From Nymphalis io (lineage: Eukaryota > Arthropoda > Insecta > Lepidoptera > Nymphalidae): a stretch of DNA of 64,000 bases. The notes under the pieces are model-generated. The model was not told the DNA's origin and did not search any database. It worked only from the letters and a program-made list of their open reading frames with translations. Below, piece by piece: positions 34,533 to 44,993 of the stretch (the first letter of the stretch is position 1; the number at the start of each line of letters is the position of its first letter). The translations under genes and the position numbers were made by a program. The DNA is taken from contig NC_065896.1 in assembly GCF_905147045.1 (NCBI RefSeq), positions 273,001 through 337,000 on the forward strand. Direction: 5' to 3'.

Positions 34533-34972
34533 CAGGGTTCACAACCGTACGATAATTTCATAACTACGTACGATATACGATAGTACACTACTATCGTACA
34601 TGGATTGTACGATAATTTCCATTATGATGTAAAATTTGATAATTACACGAACCAATAAAAGTTTTTACTTTCAGCGCCATCTATTGGCTCATTTCTTTCT
34701 TAGGAACAATGTCAGCCACTACATATTTTGGTTTGATGCGGAGTGTTGGCAGTTACAATATTTCGTGGGATCAAAACGAAAAAAATTGTGCGACGACTTT
34801 TTTTTTTAGTGTACTGCTGATTTCAACTGTAATTACAAATTATTTCAAATATATTGTTGTGATTTTGTATAATATTATTGTCTTTTATAATTATTATCTT
34901 GTTGTACGATAATGTACGATAATTTTAAGGGCCCTGGTACGATAACTGTCTGGCTTTGGGTCGTGAACCCTA
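34533..34972. mobile_element. Non-autonomous hAT-type element (MITE) with 8-bp target duplication
   Basis: The ends are inverted repeats: CAGGGTTCACAACC at the left, and a right end that reads AGGGTTCACGACCC in reverse. The direct repeat TTCAAAAT flanks both sides (34525-34532 and 34973-34980), the 8-bp duplication typical of hAT insertion. Inside the ends lie several copies of GTACGATA in both orientations, as expected of subterminal transposase-binding repeats. The 440-bp interior has no transposase; a 67-codon frame at 34709-34912 is low-complexity and not considered a gene. Confidence 0.85.
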
Positions 34973-34980
34973 TTCAAAAT

Positions 34981-35620
34981 TAATTTCAACACATTATTCA
35001 AATTTCAATTTTTCTCTGTATTATTTGTAGTTGTTATTTTTAACAAAAATTGGGTTGAATCCTATTTAAAACTAAAAAGATTCATTCAAGATTATCAATT
35101 AAAGACTGAAATATATCGAAAAAAAAAACGTTTTTTAAACTATTTTTATTTTAAAACTAACTTAATATGCATCTTAACAAAAATATTTAGATTTGCGAGT
35201 ATGAAAATGAAGTTTCTAAAGAGTTCTAAATTTCTAACACTTGTTCCTCAAAACGTAGTGACGCCTCTCTTTCCATGTTTCATTCCTAATGCCCTTACTT
35301 ATGAAATGTTTTGTTTTTAATTTAATAATGAAATTTAAATTTTCTGATAAATGTTAAATGATTTTTTTATATATACGCTGCAATGATTACTTGTTAAGTT
35401 ATTTAGTTTCTATCAAGTCTTTTGAGTATTAATAGTTCTATAGTTAAAACCTTCCATAAAGATAACCATAGTCTCAGAAAATCAATACATTGCAGTTGAT
35501 TGAGAAAACAGCTCTGTAATTGTATTCGTCTATAACAAAACTAAATACCTGTTGAGGGACTTTAGAAAATAAATTAGAAAATAATTTTAAATTCGTAACA
35601 GTCCCATAAACTCGATCCGA
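34981..35620. other. Intergenic DNA upstream of small membrane protein gene
   Basis: AT-rich; nothing supportable. The promoter of the 35621 gene should lie near the right end, but no TATA box at a convincing distance was seen. Confidence 0.45.
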
Positions 35621-36405
35621 ATGGCGGCTTCAGTGGATGAAGTTGAAGTCCTCATTATCAAACCAGTAAGTTTAGAACAAAAAAATATTTTGTATAGAAT
35701 TTATTAATTATTTATATTTTATTTATAAATATTACTATTTCGTATGGATTTTTATGTGGATCTAATTTCATCTTTAAGATGGAAATTTAATTAATAATTA
35801 TGATTATGATATTTTTTTAAATTTATAGCATTTTGTTGCAAATAAAATATTCTATTCTAGGACAAAATGTCAAACAGCTGGACTGGTACACTGAAGATCT
35901 GTGCCATGATTGTTTTTGTGTTTGCATTGTACATATACCTCCACATCAATATAAGAGCACTTATATTAAAATCCAAACAACTTGATCGTATAGAAATGCT
36001 GGTAAGTTAAAAGTTTATTATTTGAATAGCATATGAGCTGACCTAGTGATGTAAAATAGAAATTATTCAATTAAGGGCAGACTTTTTCATTGACAGTTAA
36101 CTATTATCAGAAAAATCATCATGGTTATTAAGAAAATGTAATTATTGAAATGATATTTATTTGTCCCTCTCTAATGGCTATCAGTCAATGGCTATGTGCT
36201 GCCAACTATGGAATCCAAAATGTTTTGTCCCTTATACTTGTAATTACACAGCCCTTTAAAACTGGGACCGCACAAAGCCCTACCAGCATAACAAAAATCA
36301 ATGTTTGTATTTCAGTCAGTGAAGGCAGATAAAATGATGGAGCATATATTTGTTATTGACCAAAACATAAGTATGTCTTTGGAAGATCTGATGGAGTTAG
36401 AGTGA
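35621..36405 (+). CDS. Small single-pass membrane protein, unrecognised
   Basis: Exons 35621-35665, 35861-36001 and 36316-36405 are all phase 0, with GTAAGT donors at both introns, and give 91 residues. An acidic start (V-D-E-V-E-V) is followed by a membrane segment in exon 2 (I-C-A-M-I-V-F-V-F-A-L-Y-I-Y-L). A heptad-like amphipathic tail then ends S-L-E-D-L-M-E-L-E, consistent with a short coiled coil. There is no clear signal peptide, so it is probably tail- or signal-anchored. I do not recognise the family. Simple GT-AG introns and three matching phases make the model credible. It lies 1.5 kb from Sgsh, tail to tail. Confidence 0.7.
36155..36298 (-). repeat. Degraded SINE piece in intron 2 of the 35621 gene
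   Basis: CCCACCAACT-like and GGGACCGCACAAAGCCCTAC sequences follow the order of the window-wide SINE on the minus strand, but identity is low. Confidence 0.45.
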
Positions 36406-37357
36406 TTTAACTTCTCATATGACAAATTATTAGCACTATTTATTACATATTTAAATAACCTATCTGTGTATCTATATACTTTGTACAACATGCGACTATG
36501 AATCATTTTGTTCATAGTACATGTTAATTTCATAATTCTTTGTCACTTGTTCATGAAAAAATGTTGTCAGATCAGTAGACGCACAACACTCAAATTACAA
36601 TTGTTGGATTTAATAAATGTACCTGTAATAATAATATCCCCATTGCAATTACATTCATATTATATCTATAATATCAAAACATTTCCGAGATGAACAAGCT
36701 TGTAATCACCTATCACTAGCTGTAAAGAGGATGATTGTGTTCATTTTAATTTTTAAGTTGGATATCTGTGATATTTATCTTTTAATGTACTTAATGATGC
36801 TTCATTTAATGACATTTATTTACTTAAAGGATTAAAAAGTTGTTTATTTTATTTATTTATAGAATAAAAGTGTGACTAGTAGTTAAAATTTTATTTTATA
36901 TGATTAATTTTGCCTATTACTTGTTAAGATTTACTTACTAATTTTTTATTTATTATACACCTGAATGTTTATAATTGTGAATGAGATATTGAAATAATAG
37001 TAATAAAATACATGTTTCTATTTATTATCCCTGTATTTATTTTAATTTAAGATATTTAAAGGCAAGATAATCATTAAAATATTTTTAAATAAATAACAAT
37101 ATATTTCTAATGATTCTAAATCTAAATATTTGATAAATTTTAAGATCAATATTAAAGAGAACATTTAGTAGACTAATATAAAGTTAAAGATGTATCTTTT
37201 TACAAAAAGATTCACAGTGATCTTATCTTATACTTAAAATAATATCATTAATCTGTTCATAATATTTTATAATTTTAACACAAATCTTGTGAAAACTACA
37301 TTAATAGTGAGGTTTTTGTGTTAAATGTCGTTTATTTTTCGCCATTTTACATAGAAC
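36406..37357. other. Intergenic DNA between two convergent genes
   Basis: AT-rich, holding the 3' ends of the 35621 gene and probably of Sgsh. No coding sequence is seen. Confidence 0.5.
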
Positions 37358-37401
37358 TGCGTTTACCGTAGAAAGAGATCTCTGTCTACGGCATTTACGC
37401 A
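37358..37401. other. 44-bp imperfect palindrome
   Basis: The core CCGTAGAAAGAGATCTCTG and following TCTACGG folds on itself about AGAGATCTCT with one mismatched pair. The outer arms TGCGTTTA and CATTTACGCA extend the pairing with a 2-base bulge. It sits in AT-rich DNA 480 bp beyond the Sgsh stop. A short minus-strand frame overlaps it but is not supported as a gene. Confidence 0.6.
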
Positions 37402-37883
37402 TCATAGCCTTCCAAGCATTCCAAAGGTACCAGTAACCAGTTCAAAAAATAAAAAGACAATTTTGACCTTGAATAGATTGGATTGGGTGGATTGCTTGAG
37501 GTCTGTCATTAATAGTTTGTTTATGACATCCCATTTGTTACTTTTTACATAAATTAGTTTAATAAATATTTGCCCATTATTTGTAACATTTTGAAATGAC
37601 AAAAAACTTTCTGTAAAAATTACTAACAAAATAAAGACACTAAAATTGTTAAATTACTAATTAATTTAGAAAAGAATAATCGGGCCCTATTTATAAACGT
37701 TGTTCAGCGTATATTTCATTAAACACGATTTTTCTCTTTGTCATCATCGATTTGTCATTCGAAAGAAGACAGCAATGTTTAACTTATACCCTCAAAACGA
37801 CATTTATAAATTACGCCTTGTTACTTTACATTTCATATATATAATTCGTAATATTTTAAATTACAAACACCGCCGAGCGCCGA

Positions 37884-40800
37884 CTACCTCGGATGGTAGT
37901 GCGAGAGGCCGTTGTCTAGCGAGCGGCACACGGCGCTGCTGTCCTCGCGCTCCAGCACGGCATCGGGCGAACAGAGCCACGGGTCGCGAGTGGAACGCTG
38001 CCATTCGTGAAGACGTTCGCGCAATGTTGATTCGACTTCCTCCAGAGACGGTTTACCTGTCCGTTGAAATTCATTAGGTACTGTCAATCACAGAAGTACT
38101 ACTTTGACACTATTATATTATTTGAACTTATTAATTGTTTCCCTCCGGTCATTTTTAAGTTTTAATCCATTTCACTTTTCATCGTTAGAAACTTACTGGT
38201 GGTAGTTTACTGGTGGTAGGGCTTTGTGCAAGCTCGTCTGGGTAGGTACCACCCACTCATCAGATATTCTACCGCAAAACAGCAATACTTGATATTGTTG
38301 TGTTCCGGTTTGAAGGGTGAGTGAGCCAGTGTAATTACAGGCACAAGGGACATAAAATCTTAGTTCCCAAGGTTGGTGGCGCATTGGATATGTAAGCGAT
38401 GGTTGACATTTCTTACAATGCCAATGTCTAAGAGCGTTGGTGACCACTTACCATCAGGTGGCCCATATGCTCGTCCGCCTTCCTATTCTATAAAAAAAAA
38501 AAAACTCGCAAGTTCCTTATAGGTAAAGTTTTTAAAGTTTAAATAAGAAGGTTGCTATAATATTCGTATTAGTTTGGATTTATTTATATATTATTTACAA
38601 CAATCATATTTGACTTGCATGTAATATATATACTCAATTATATTACCATGTAAATTATTGGTCTCCTCAGGATCACTTTTCAAATCATAAAGCTCCCATT
38701 GTGGTCGGTAGTAATACTGTTTAAGCGTTTTGTACCACGGCAGCTGCTGCTTACTGCGAGTGCGGTTAAGGATATCCTAGAAAAAAAAAACATCATTTTA
38801 ATTTTTTATTATCCATACAACTTGAAAATAAAATATTTAATGCGTGTAATACTCTGAAGAACATGTCGACATTTTTATTTAAATTGTAGAAAATTCAACT
38901 CAAAGCGAATGTATATAGATTAATAAATTTAAATAAACTAGATACCTGAAAAGTAGGCGAGACGTACAAATCTTGATCTATTGGGAATGGCATGCCGTAG
39001 TTCAAATTATGAATAAGTTTGTAACGGCGCGTGCGCACTGCCCGCATTGGGTAGTACATGGTAATCTCATGATGAGTTTGCGATGCAAATATTGCTTCTT
39101 TATCTGAATGTGGTGGTTCTAATAAAATCATATTAAAATTTGAGTTTAGAAAGTAAAATGAACATATTTCTAGAATTGGTTCTATAAATAAATTTGAAAT
39201 GTTTTAATTTATTAAAGAATTCTTAATTTAAGAATATCTTACCCTTTTCTAATATTGGTAGTAAGCTTTTTGGCTGGTCATCACCCCATATATCATTGCT
39301 CATTTCCTGTTTTCTTTTAATTCTAAACCAGTCCAGAACAGTGGGCATGATGTCCAGCAAGCTGACCATAGCACCAGACACTTCATTTTTCCTGGCATTA
39401 GGTTCAGGTGATGAAATGATTAATGGTTCTCGAAGTCCGGGGTCATAGAAGTTTGTTCGACCGGATGGGAAGGGAATTCCATTGTCTGATGTATATACGA
39501 CCAATGTGTCGTCTTTGTGTCCGGCTGTTTCTATTTCTTTCAGCATGAGAGCAACACCTGCAATAAAAAGGGTTATATCGTAAAAATAACTAAACATAAA
39601 TAAAATAATTGAGTTTTTTATATAAATGTTCGCTCACACCAAGCTGTGAGAAATTTATTTACCACCAGTGGAACTTAGTAACAGTATACTTGGTATAGAT
39701 ATTATTATAAATTTGTTTATTTTACGTTTTTAAATTACCTTGGTCAAGTCTTGACATTGTTGTATACTGTGCCGCAATATCCCTTCGCGCAGCTTCCGTA
39801 TCCTTAACATTATAATTTTATCTTATATACATTTTCGTAATGTAAGATTTCTATGCATAAACAATTATCAAACAACACTAAAAATATTGCATTAAAAAAA
39901 ATCACAGAAACGCTTACATAAGTATTTAGATATATGCATTTTTTAGGGTAGACTTTTAATTTACATAGCAGTATGGTTACGAAAGGCATATTTACTTGCA
40001 CATGGTACGGCAGTTGCACTTCATCCCACTGATAGTACCAGGGTAGCCAGTCTGGGATGCGACCAGCACCAGGCTCACCGGAGCCGAACCGCTCGCAGAA
40101 CGGTCCCCATTGAGGCTCGCTATGTCCACAACGGTGCGGATCGTGAAATCCAACGTACAGGAAGAAAGGCCTGTGACGATTACAGTTATTATTATACCAG
40201 GAACATATAGGTATGTTCTCCTGTCATCTCCGCTTAGGTGCCTTATAAACAATGATATTGTAAGTTATCCATCAAAATATTTTACTTGTTTTGCTTATTG
40301 GCTTCTGCGAGGAATTTTCTGGCAAGCAGTTTCATATGCGTGATGTTCCGGCCCACTTGGTTGATGTGGTTATTCTCTTCTGTCTGCTCGAAGTCAAATT
40401 GATATACACTCTGTGGCCCCACATGCTTCTTTCCAATTATACCTGAAATATGAAGTAATACTTGACTGATAATTTACTAGACTAAACACGTTAACTAACT
40501 TAAACTAAAAATTAATGTTGTGTATAAGCTCATATTTTGTAAATTTTTCACTGTCACTGAATTTCTGCCACTTGTGTATTCCACTACCCTGTATTGGAAC
40601 AGTGTGGTGGAATAAGCTCCAAAACCTTCTCCTCAAAAAGGGAGAGGAGGCCTTAGCCCAGCAGTAGAATATTCACAGGCTGTTACTGTTAATGTACAAT
40701 GTTCATGATATTTTGTCCGCTGCTAAAAACAAAATATAATGTTAATCAAAATTACCTGTGTATATTCCATTTTCTTGCAATATTTTTGGCAAACTTGTAA

Positions 40801-41607
40801 CATTATCGAAGGAATTGAAATGATGTACACCATGATGCAGCCCATACATGCCATTTTGATGACTTGGCGTACCAGTCAAGAGTGCTGCTCGACTGGTTGA
40901 AAATGGTAAATTTTAAATAATTTTATATTGTATTTATTTTATTGATATAAGAAACACAGTCACCATATTTATAAAATAAATATTAAAAATAGAACAACAT
41001 TGGCTAAATCAACTATCATTTTATTTTATTATATCTGCGAGTTGATACTTAATATTATAAATTCAATCATACCTGGGCGAACAACTGCTAACGGAAGAAA
41101 AAGCATTATTAAAGATGAGGCTGCGTCGTGCCAGTGCATCTATGTTTGGAGTTTGGCAAATCTTATTTCGATACACACCGAGTTCGAATCCTCCATCATC
41201 CGCTATTATAAAGAAAATTTATTTCACCTATAGTTTTATCGTAATATAGGTTCACTTTACTAAAACAGTTATTGTATGCAATTTAAGTATTTTCACAAAT
41301 ATTTGTAAATTAGTATAATGTTTATAAGTATTTATTATAAACGATATTCATATATAGAAACTATAACAATACTGACAATCTAGATAAAATAAATTAAATA
41401 ATACTTCTATATAAGTTGTTTATCTAACTGTACTTGTACATAACCAAGTAAACTATGTATGTAAATTAAATAGTGCATCCAGTAGGTTGAAAGCGATTAA
41501 TACTTACCGAGTAATACGAGAACATTACGGGCTTTATTAGATAACACTGTTTCCGAAGATATTATACATAACAATATCGCGATAACAGCGCCCGGTGAAA
41601 CTGCCAT
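37884..41607 (-). CDS. Sgsh: N-sulfoglucosamine sulfohydrolase (heparan N-sulfatase)
   Basis: Lysosomal sulfamidase that removes N-linked sulfate from glucosamine during heparan sulfate breakdown. Ten exons in gene order: 41508-41607, 41073-41202, 40756-40892, 40286-40442, 39996-40170, 39739-39802, 39243-39557, 38946-39118, 38647-38776, 37884-38056. They join in phase to 517 residues (human 502). A signal peptide precedes K-A-R-N-V-L-V-L-L and A-D-D-G-G-F-E. The sulfatase signature C-S-P-S-R spans exons 2-3, with Cys74 the residue expected to become formylglycine. Further family tracts: T-G-x-x-x-H-Q-N-G-M-Y-G, I-G-K-K-H-V-G-P, F-H-D-P-H-R-C-G-H, S-D-N-G-I-P-F-P-S-G-R-T-N and M-P-F-P-I-D-Q-D. 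The end, W-L-C-S-P-D-A-V-L-E, matches human. No lesion is seen. It shares a 213-bp divergent promoter region with phosphomannomutase. Confidence 0.95.
38191..38510 (+). repeat. Complete SINE copy in Sgsh intron 9
   Basis: This is the best copy in the window and served as reference: GGTAGGGCTTTGTGCAAGCT head, TACCACCCACTCATCAGATA, GTTGTGTTCCGGTTTGAAGG, TAATTACAGGCACAAGGGAC, AAGGTTGGTGGCGCATTGG, GTTGACATTTCTTACAATGC, ATCAGGTGGCCCATATGCTC, and a terminal A-run at 38495-38510. It lies antisense to Sgsh. Confidence 0.9.
40548..40692 (+). repeat. LINE/SINE 3' tail in Sgsh intron 3
   Basis: TGTGTATTCCACTACCCTG, GTGGTGGAATAAGCTCCAAA, then GGAGAGGAGGCCTTAGCCCA and GGCTGTTACTGTT match the tails at 10015 and 44600. 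Confidence 0.75.
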
Positions 41608-41820
41608 GTCAATATTTCTGTCGAGTGTCGATTACTCAGCCTGACAACTGAAACTGACGTGTCAGTGTTTGTTGGCAACTTTTTAGCGCTGTGCGTGTAC
41701 ACTGTACTGTACTGTACGGGTTAACAGGCGCTGCCGGTGCCTTAAATATTGACCGAGTCTACTTTGGCTCCAAAATTTAAATTAAATTGTGCAGTTTATG
41801 AGATAACAGAATAAATAATT
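41608..41820. promoter_or_regulatory. Divergent promoter of Sgsh and phosphomannomutase
   Basis: Only 213 bp separate the two start codons, so both promoters must lie here or overlap the genes. No TATA box is placed convincingly for either gene. A TGTACTGTACTGTAC short repeat is present near 41700-41718. Confidence 0.6.
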
Positions 41821-42570
41821 ATGACTAGCCGGAAAAATGTTTTATATTTATTCGACGTAGACGGAACTTTGACGAAACCCCGTCAGATTATTACAGATGA
41901 CTTAAAAAGTTTTTTACTAGAAAAAGTAAAACCAAAGGTTTCAATCGGACTAGTCAGTGGTTCCGATTACGTTAAAATTGTGGAGCAAATGGGCGGGGAA
42001 GATGTGACGAACCAATTCGACTTCGTGTTCTGCGAAAATGGGGTGATGCAATATAGGCAAGGAGATTTAAAAAGTACGCAAAGTATATTAAACTATATTG
42101 GTGAAGAAACTCTTCAAAGAGTCATCAATTTTGCTTTAGGTTACATGTCAAAGCTACAGCTACCAGCCAAGAGAGGAAATTTTGTGGAGTTTCGTTCCAG
42201 TATGATAAATATTTGCCCCGTAGGCCGATCTTGTAGTCAAGCAGAGAGAGACGAGTTCTCTAGATATGATTTAGAACACAATATTAGGGCAAAGTTTGTG
42301 GAAGCTCTTCAAAAAGAATTTGACTCAAACTTGAAATTCGCCCTTGGAGGACAAATCAGTGTAGATGTTTATCCTACTGGTTGGGATAAAACCTACTGCC
42401 TTCAGCATATACAAGACGAAAACTTCAGTGAGGTCCACTTCTTTGGAGACAAGACTATGGCTGGGGGTAATGACCATGAAATCTACAACGACCCAAGGAC
42501 AATTGGTCATATAGTTACATCTCCAGAAGATACAAAAGAACAGTTAAAACAGTGCCTTAATATTAAATAA
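41821..42570 (+). CDS. Pmm2: Phosphomannomutase
   Basis: Cytosolic enzyme converting mannose 6-phosphate to mannose 1-phosphate, the step that feeds GDP-mannose for N-glycans and GPI anchors. The intronless 249-residue frame is full length (human PMM2 246). The HAD nucleophile motif F-D-V-D-G-T-L-T places Asp12 as nucleophile and Asp14 as acid/base. The cap region has G-N-F-V-E-F-R and M-I-N-I-C-P-V-G-R-S-C. Late HAD motifs are G-G-Q-I-S-x-D-V-Y-P-x-G-W-D-K and F-F-G-D-K-T, with a Mg-binding G-G-N-D-H-E. A polyadenylation signal lies at 42607. Insects usually have one such gene, so assignment to PMM2 rather than PMM1 is by convention. Confidence 0.96.
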   Translation: MTSRKNVLYLFDVDGTLTKPRQIITDDLKSFLLEKVKPKVSIGLVSGSDYVKIVEQMGGEDVTNQFDFVFCENGVMQYRQGDLKSTQSILNYIGEETLQRVINFALGYMSKLQLPAKRGNFVEFRSSMINICPVGRSCSQAERDEFSRYDLEHNIRAKFVEALQKEFDSNLKFALGGQISVDVYPTGWDKTYCLQHIQDENFSEVHFFGDKTMAGGNDHEIYNDPRTIGHIVTSPEDTKEQLKQCLNIK

Positions 42571-42881
42571 AATGTTTATCTTAATCTTGTATATATGTTG
42601 TATTCAAATAAATGATTCACAAAAATGTAGGAAAAAACGTTTACTTTGTATTTTCAAGTATATTGTAAAAAAAAACATGTATATTGTGTACATAGAGGCT
42701 AGAGCTAGCCAGAGTATTGTGATATGACAAAGTAACTTAAATTTAAAATATGCTTAACCTATTATTATTAATTATTTATAGAAAATTCAAAATACAACTG
42801 TAATTTAACATTTAATAATAACAACTCGAAAAATATTATTTGGTCCTGTTTTCAATAAATTCTTATTATAAAAAAAAATAT

Positions 42882-43923
42882 TTAATGTCCTTTATATTGA
42901 GGCTTCCTCTTTTCGATAAAAGAAAGCATTCCTTCCTGTCTATCTTTAGTAGGAATGTTAATTTCATAACACTTCTGCTCCACTTCATAACCATCTTTAA
43001 TGCTAAGTTGGACACCCTCGTTAATAGCCTGCTTTGCACATCTTAGAGCAATGGGGGCATTTGAAATGATTTCACGTGCTATAGTAAGAGATTTTTCAAA
43101 GGCCGCATTGTTATTACTATTTTGTGAAACAACATGGTTGACTAACCCTAAAAAAAAAAAGAGTTAACCACAAATGATATTAACTGTGAAATAAAATATA
43201 AGCTAATATTAATATCTTACCAAGATCTTTAGCTTCATTCCCACTGACTATTCTAGATGTAAATATTAATTCCTTAGCAATATTTAAGTGTACTACTCTA
43301 GGTAGTCTCTGGGTGCCGCCAGCACCAGGGATAAGACCTCGGCCTGTTTCAATCAGTCCTAGTTTTGCAGATTGTGCAGCCACTCTAATATCACAAGCAA
43401 GAGCCAATTCTAATCCTCCCCCAACAGCTACTCCCTCTACGGCAGCTATTGTTGGCATTGGTAAATCCTCTATTTCTATGAATGTGTTTCTAAGACCTCT
43501 CACAAATGTTGCAACTTCATCATCACTCATTTTGAACCTTTCCTTTAAATTTGCTCCTAAAAAAATTAAATAATATTAAATGTGTCCAATAAACAGTTAA
43601 TAATACTTTTCACTGATTTATTAAGTAAACGTACCAGCACAAAATATTCCAGGAACTAAACTATGTAATATTACAACTGATATTTTTGTGTCCTCTCGGA
43701 TGAGCTGGTTGACTTCCCGCATAGATTGTAGGAGATCAAAGCCAAGAGCGTTTCTTGCCTGAGGGCTATTCAACCCATATACTGCAATCCCTTTGTCCTC
43801 GCCACCTAGTTTACGAAATACAACGGGCCCTGCGTTTTCGACATCTTGTGTTTTTGTTGATAAAAATTTTACAAATTGAAATTTTCGAATTTTTTGAAAA
43901 GAACTAACTCTTTGGATCCACAT
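42882..43923 (-). CDS. Auh: Methylglutaconyl-CoA hydratase (AUH)
   Basis: Mitochondrial crotonase-family enzyme of leucine catabolism that hydrates 3-methylglutaconyl-CoA to HMG-CoA; the vertebrate protein also binds AU-rich RNA. Exons in gene order 43635-43923, 43221-43556 and 42882-43147 join in phase to 296 residues. The N-terminus is basic and Ser/Phe-rich, as expected of a mitochondrial presequence. The crotonase core has V-P-G-I-F-C-A-G-A-N-L-K-E-R across the first intron, then P-T-I-A-A-V-E-G-V-A-V-G-G-G-L-E-L-A-L-A-C-D-I-R. The second catalytic tract is L-I-E-T-G-R-G-L-I-P-G-A-G-G-T-Q-R-L-P-R. The C-terminus ends E-K-R-K-P-Q-Y-K-G-H, very close to human AUH. No damage is seen. Confidence 0.94.
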
Positions 43924-44570
43924 TTTATTTTCTAGTCGATGTACTTGTTGATGTTTAGAAGCTTATTATATATAGCTACAGTAATGTGATAAGTAAAAGT
44001 GCAAATTCACTATAACGGTCAAACACAACTTCTATCTTATCATATAAGATAACAGAGTTAAATATAATCAAATAATAATATTACTCCGTTCGTATTCGTA
44101 AATATTCTAGAACACAGTAGATAAAAATCACTCTTAAATTCGATGTACAAATTCAAATAGTTTTGATTGATATCATCAAGGTCAACATACATTGCCTACG
44201 ATATGAGAATGAGCAACTTTCATTCTAATTTCAAACTGAAAGAGTTTATAATACTTTGAAAATTTTGAATGTCATTGTCAAATTAGGGATTCAACCTGTA
44301 AAAATAAATAATTTTAACAATTTATATATACTAAATAGTAAGCCATTTCGATATTAAAATGTTTGGAATGTGGATTCTACCAAGAATTCTTTCTGGCAAG
44401 AAACTCAGTAGTTACTTTTTTTTTTTAAATACAAATATGTATAAATTACATAAACTTATTGTTTGTTTATTTCTGCACGAGATCCAGCATTCATGCAATC
44501 CTTGCGTTTTATCAGAAATATATTCAGAAACAGAGTAATAATAGGCTTTATTGATAAGATTATTTTTTAG
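43924..44570. other. Intergenic DNA, no gene seen
   Basis: AT-rich. A degraded dispersed-repeat tail (GATTCTACCAAGAATTCTTT, CTGGCAAGAAACTCAGTAG) lies at about 44345-44420. Confidence 0.5.
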
Positions 44571-44599
44571 AACTAATTGAAGCCTGCTTAGTGGCAATC

Positions 44600-44757
44600 G
44601 TGAGGAAACCTGCATTTCATTGAAATTATGCCACATGTGTATTCTACCAACCCGCATTGGAGCAGCGTGGTGGAATAAGCTCCAAACCTTCTCCTCAAAA
44701 GGGGGAGGAGGCCTTAGCCTAGCAGTGGGACATTAACAGGCTGTTACTAGTGGCAGC
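44600..44757 (+). repeat. LINE/SINE 3' tail
   Basis: CCAACCCGCATTGGAGCAGC, GTGGTGGAATAAGCTCCAAA, GGAGGAGGCCTTAGCCTAGC and GACATTAACAGGCTGTTACT form the best copy of this tail in the window. Confidence 0.8.
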
Positions 44758-44904
44758 TCAAGTATTGACTGCGGTTTTTTATTAAAATGTCCTACTTAGA
44801 ATCCCTAAACACGATTTATTTATTTTTTTAAATTTTAAAATTTATTTTTTAAAATTTTTTTTTTTATTCTCTCCCACAGACAATAATGTTTACATTTTCT
44901 TTTT

Positions 44905-44910
<6 letters not shown>

Positions 44911-44942
<32 letters not shown>
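44911..44942. repeat. (TA)n microsatellite
   Basis: About 15 TA units lie 36 bp upstream of the R1-clade LINE insertion. Confidence 0.9.
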
Positions 44943-44946
<4 letters not shown>

Positions 44947-44993
44947 CAGTTATATGTGGGATACAGGAGCCCAAACTAGGTTGCCCTGTGCTA

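Noticed and set aside
34709..34912. 67-codon frame at 34709-34912
   Set aside because: It lies wholly inside the non-autonomous hAT element and is rich in hydrophobic low-complexity residues.
37402..37629. 75-codon minus frame and a neighbouring basic 46-codon frame next to the palindrome
   Set aside because: Neither has a usable splice acceptor, family motif or partner exon; both sit in AT-rich DNA past the Sgsh stop.
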